NCBI GenBank assembly: GCA_041477815.1
Contig: JBGOUV010000163.1
Location: forward strand, 1-14,395
Origin: JBGOUV01 sp041477815
GTDB lineage: Bacteria; Acidobacteriota; Terriglobia; Bryobacterales; JACQDG01
DNA length: 14,395 bases
Reading direction: 5' to 3'
The translations under genes were made by a program, and so were the position numbers. The notes beneath the pieces were generated by a model. That model did no database searches and was not told the origin of the DNA. It was given only the letters and a program-made list of their open reading frames with translations. Shown here piece by piece: positions 12,902-14,395 of this stretch. Each line of letters opens with the position of its first letter. Position 1 is the first letter of the stretch.

Positions 12902-13750
12902 ATGTCTTATCACATCATTATCGTATTCACACTGCTGCTCGGACCGGTGCTAAGGGGGCAGGATCAAGCGCCTTCCACCGGGTCCCCTCGGAGTTGTGAC
13001 GGCATGGAGAAGTTCCTGCGCGAGGCGAAGATCGTGACGGAGAAGCGGATTCCCATCGGTGTGACCCATTCGAAGCGAGCCACGCTCGACGACGGCAGAA
13101 TGCAGCACGCCGCCGCCGTGCAGACCATCCATGAGAACAAGCCGTGGATCGAGACCGAGCGCGGTCGGGAGCTGGGTTACAAGGACTGGTGGGAATTCAA
13201 TGTTGCCGCCTACGAACTGGCCAAGATGCTGGAGCTGGACATGGTGCCGCCCTACGTGGAGCGCGAGCTGCCGGGCGCGCGGGCGTCCCTTTCCTGGTGG
13301 GTCAACGACGCCATGATGGAGTTGGAGCGGGGCCAGAAGAAGCTGCAACCGCCGGATCGGGACAATTGGGATAAGGAGGTCCAGGTGATCGGAGTGTTTT
13401 ACCAGTTGACCGCAAACCCTTCCCGCCACCTGACCGATTTTCTTATCGACAAGGACTGGCGCCTCTGGATGCTCGACTTCACCCGGTCGTTCCAGCCGAC
13501 CAAGGATATTTTGAACAAGAAGGCCTTGGTGCGATGCGACCGCAAGCTGCTGGCCAACATGCGGAAGCTGGACCGGCCGGCGCTCCAGGCGCGACTGGGC
13601 AGGTACCTGAACGGCAAGGAGATCGACGCGCTGCTGGCGCGCCGCGACAAGATTGTAAAGTTCTTCACAGATGAGACCGCGAACCAGGGCGAAGCAGCAG
13701 TGCTGTTCGACCTGCCCAGGGTTGGCCCGGGATGCGGGGTAGGGTTGTAG
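12902..13750 (+). CDS. Exported or membrane-anchored protein with a kinase-fold-like pattern, function unknown
   Basis: A 282-residue protein. The hydrophobic start MSYHIIIVFTLLLGPVLRGQ looks like a signal peptide. The body resembles a family of uncharacterised proteins, common in acidobacteria, with an atypical kinase-like (PI3K/HipA-style) layout. FLREAKIVTEKRIPIGVTHS leads into a nucleotide-binding-like region, then WWEFNVAAYELAKMLELDMV PPYVERE, then FYQLTANPSRHLTDFLIDKD, then WRLWMLDFTRSFQP. In the relatives I recall, the equivalent of NPSRH (172-176) is closer to N.DRN..N, a catalytic-loop pattern; here the Asp is replaced by Ser. The later Asp192 (LDFTR), a metal-ligand candidate, is kept. 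It may therefore be a degenerate kinase. ATG 12902 is preferred to ATG 12884 because the -10-like element leaves no leader for the latter and GGGAG lies 11 nt upstream of 12902. Family recall is from memory. Confidence 0.7.
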   Translation: MSYHIIIVFTLLLGPVLRGQDQAPSTGSPRSCDGMEKFLREAKIVTEKRIPIGVTHSKRATLDDGRMQHAAAVQTIHENKPWIETERGRELGYKDWWEFNVAAYELAKMLELDMVPPYVERELPGARASLSWWVNDAMMELERGQKKLQPPDRDNWDKEVQVIGVFYQLTANPSRHLTDFLIDKDWRLWMLDFTRSFQPTKDILNKKALVRCDRKLLANMRKLDRPALQARLGRYLNGKEIDALLARRDKIVKFFTDETANQGEAAVLFDLPRVGPGCGVGL

Positions 13751-13817
13751 TGTCGCGCGCCTAGGAGTCCGTAACGGGTCCGCTGGGTGAGTAATCTTGC
13801 TGTCAGAGGTCTGGCCC

Positions 13818-13823
13818 TATAAC
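13818..13823 (+). promoter_or_regulatory. Possible -10 element for the pgeF-like gene
   Basis: TATAAC matches the -10 consensus at five of six positions and lies 27 bp before the proposed GTG start. A weak -35 candidate TTGCTG (13797-13802) is only 15 bp away. The call rests mainly on position in the 100-bp intergenic gap. Confidence 0.25.
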
Positions 13824-13850
13824 TGCTTTCCAGGTTGGGAGAGCGGCGCG

Positions 13851-14395
13851 GTGGCATACTTTAGTTTGGCGCCTGGCTTTTATTTCGATCGGCGGGGGGT
13901 TCTCAGGCTCCGGGAGTGGGAGAAGTATCCCTGGCTGGTGCATGGGTTCGGGACTCGGAAGGCTCCCGACCCCAGCCCGGACGGCGCGCCGGCCCTGACG
14001 CTGCGGCAGATCCACTCGGCGATCGTGCGCGTGGCGGGGGACGGTGGTGTCAAGGGAGATGCGCTGGTCGCGTCGAAGCCTGGCGAACTCGTGGGAGTGA
14101 AAACTGCCGACTGCCTGCCGGTCCTCCTGGTGGACGAGCGGAAGCGCGTGGTGGCGGCCATCCATGCCGGGTGGCGGGGGATGGCCAAACGCATCGTCGA
14201 GAAGACCATCGGGGAGATGCGGCGTCACTATGGCTGCGAGCCGCGCGATCTGCGGGCGGCCGTGGGGCCGGGAATCCGGGTGTGCTGCTACGAGGTGGGA
14301 CCGGAGGTGATCGACGAGTTCGCCAGCCAGTTCGTGGACGCCGATCGATTCTGCCGCCGGGAGGCCGCCAACCCGGCCTTGATCATGCTGCCCCG
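13851..14395 (+). CDS. pgeF: Peptidoglycan-editing 'laccase-domain' protein PgeF/YfiH, partial (right edge)
   Basis: The gene runs off the window; 181 residues are visible of a usual 240-270. The zinc-binding/catalytic residues of the family are all present: LRQIHSAIV (His55), VGVKTADCLPVLLVD (Cys88) and VVAAIHAGWRGMAKRIVEKT (His105), followed by AAVGPGIRVCCYEVGPEVID. By family knowledge YfiH is a purine-nucleoside-cleaving or peptidoglycan-editing enzyme that removes wrongly incorporated L-Ser from UDP-MurNAc precursors; it is not a true laccase. GTG 13851 is chosen because GGGAG (13837-13841) lies 9 nt upstream; TTG 13797 is the only earlier non-CTG alternative after the in-frame stop at 13788. 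Confidence 0.9.
   Translation, partial: MAYFSLAPGFYFDRRGVLRLREWEKYPWLVHGFGTRKAPDPSPDGAPALTLRQIHSAIVRVAGDGGVKGDALVASKPGELVGVKTADCLPVLLVDERKRVVAAIHAGWRGMAKRIVEKTIGEMRRHYGCEPRDLRAAVGPGIRVCCYEVGPEVIDEFASQFVDADRFCRREAANPALIMLP

Noticed and set aside
13751..13850. Terminator between the kinase-like gene and pgeF
   Set aside because: Only short imperfect complementarity (around GGAGTCC and GGGTCC) was seen and no U-run follows.
13851..14395. True multicopper laccase
   Set aside because: The His/Cys/His pattern is that of the PgeF/YfiH family; the multicopper oxidase copper motifs are absent.

Overview
The window is GC-rich and looks like a chromosomal piece of a Gram-negative soil-type bacterium. 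An acidobacterium of the Solibacter/Bryobacter kind is my best guess. The reasons are the TonB-dependent receptor with an N-terminal carboxypeptidase-regulatory-like domain, the kinase-like hypothetical protein near the right end, and the style of the transposase relics. This is an inference from protein style, not from a marker gene.

Layout. (1) Positions 1-1095 are a transposon graveyard: the helix-turn-helix part of an IS630-type transposase (minus strand, cut by the window edge), abutting an internally deleted element. That element carries a truncated integrase-type transposase and has inverted clusters of a 25-bp repeat at an exact 35-bp period at its two ends. (2) Positions 1101-1365 hold a probable promoter, a 5' hairpin, a cobalamin riboswitch and a hairpin that could hide the first ribosome binding site. 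(3) Positions 1370-12093 form one operon of eleven genes on the plus strand. In order these are the outer-membrane TonB-dependent corrinoid receptor, cobyric acid synthase (cobQ), cbiB, cobD-like aminotransferase/decarboxylase, btuF, btuD, btuC, cobU, cobS, an alpha-ribazole-phosphatase-like gene (cobC) and cobT. Every one of the ten junctions overlaps by 4-16 nt. (4) Positions 12080-12757 carry a convergent SAM methyltransferase whose 3' end overlaps cobT. (5) Positions 12902-13750 encode an exported or anchored kinase-fold-like protein of unknown function. (6) From 13851 to the right edge lies a partial PgeF/YfiH ('laccase-domain') peptidoglycan-editing enzyme.

How the genes work together. 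The riboswitch should shut the operon down when adenosylcobalamin is plentiful. When it is scarce, corrinoids enter through the outer-membrane receptor, are bound by BtuF and pumped in by BtuCD. CobQ amidates adenosylcobyrinate a,c-diamide to cobyric acid. CobD-like supplies aminopropanol phosphate and CbiB attaches it. CobU activates cobinamide, CobT makes alpha-ribazole phosphate, CobS joins the two, and the phosphatase removes the phosphate. No corrin-ring-building genes and no cobalamin adenosyltransferase are present here, so the window encodes uptake plus late assembly.

The most unusual signal is a roughly 118-bp GC-rich nested palindrome (4333-4450) lying in frame inside cobQ. It has no stop codon in any of the six frames and adds about 40 proline/glycine-rich residues in the linker between the two CobQ domains. 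It resembles in concept the Rickettsia palindromic elements that insert into protein-coding genes.
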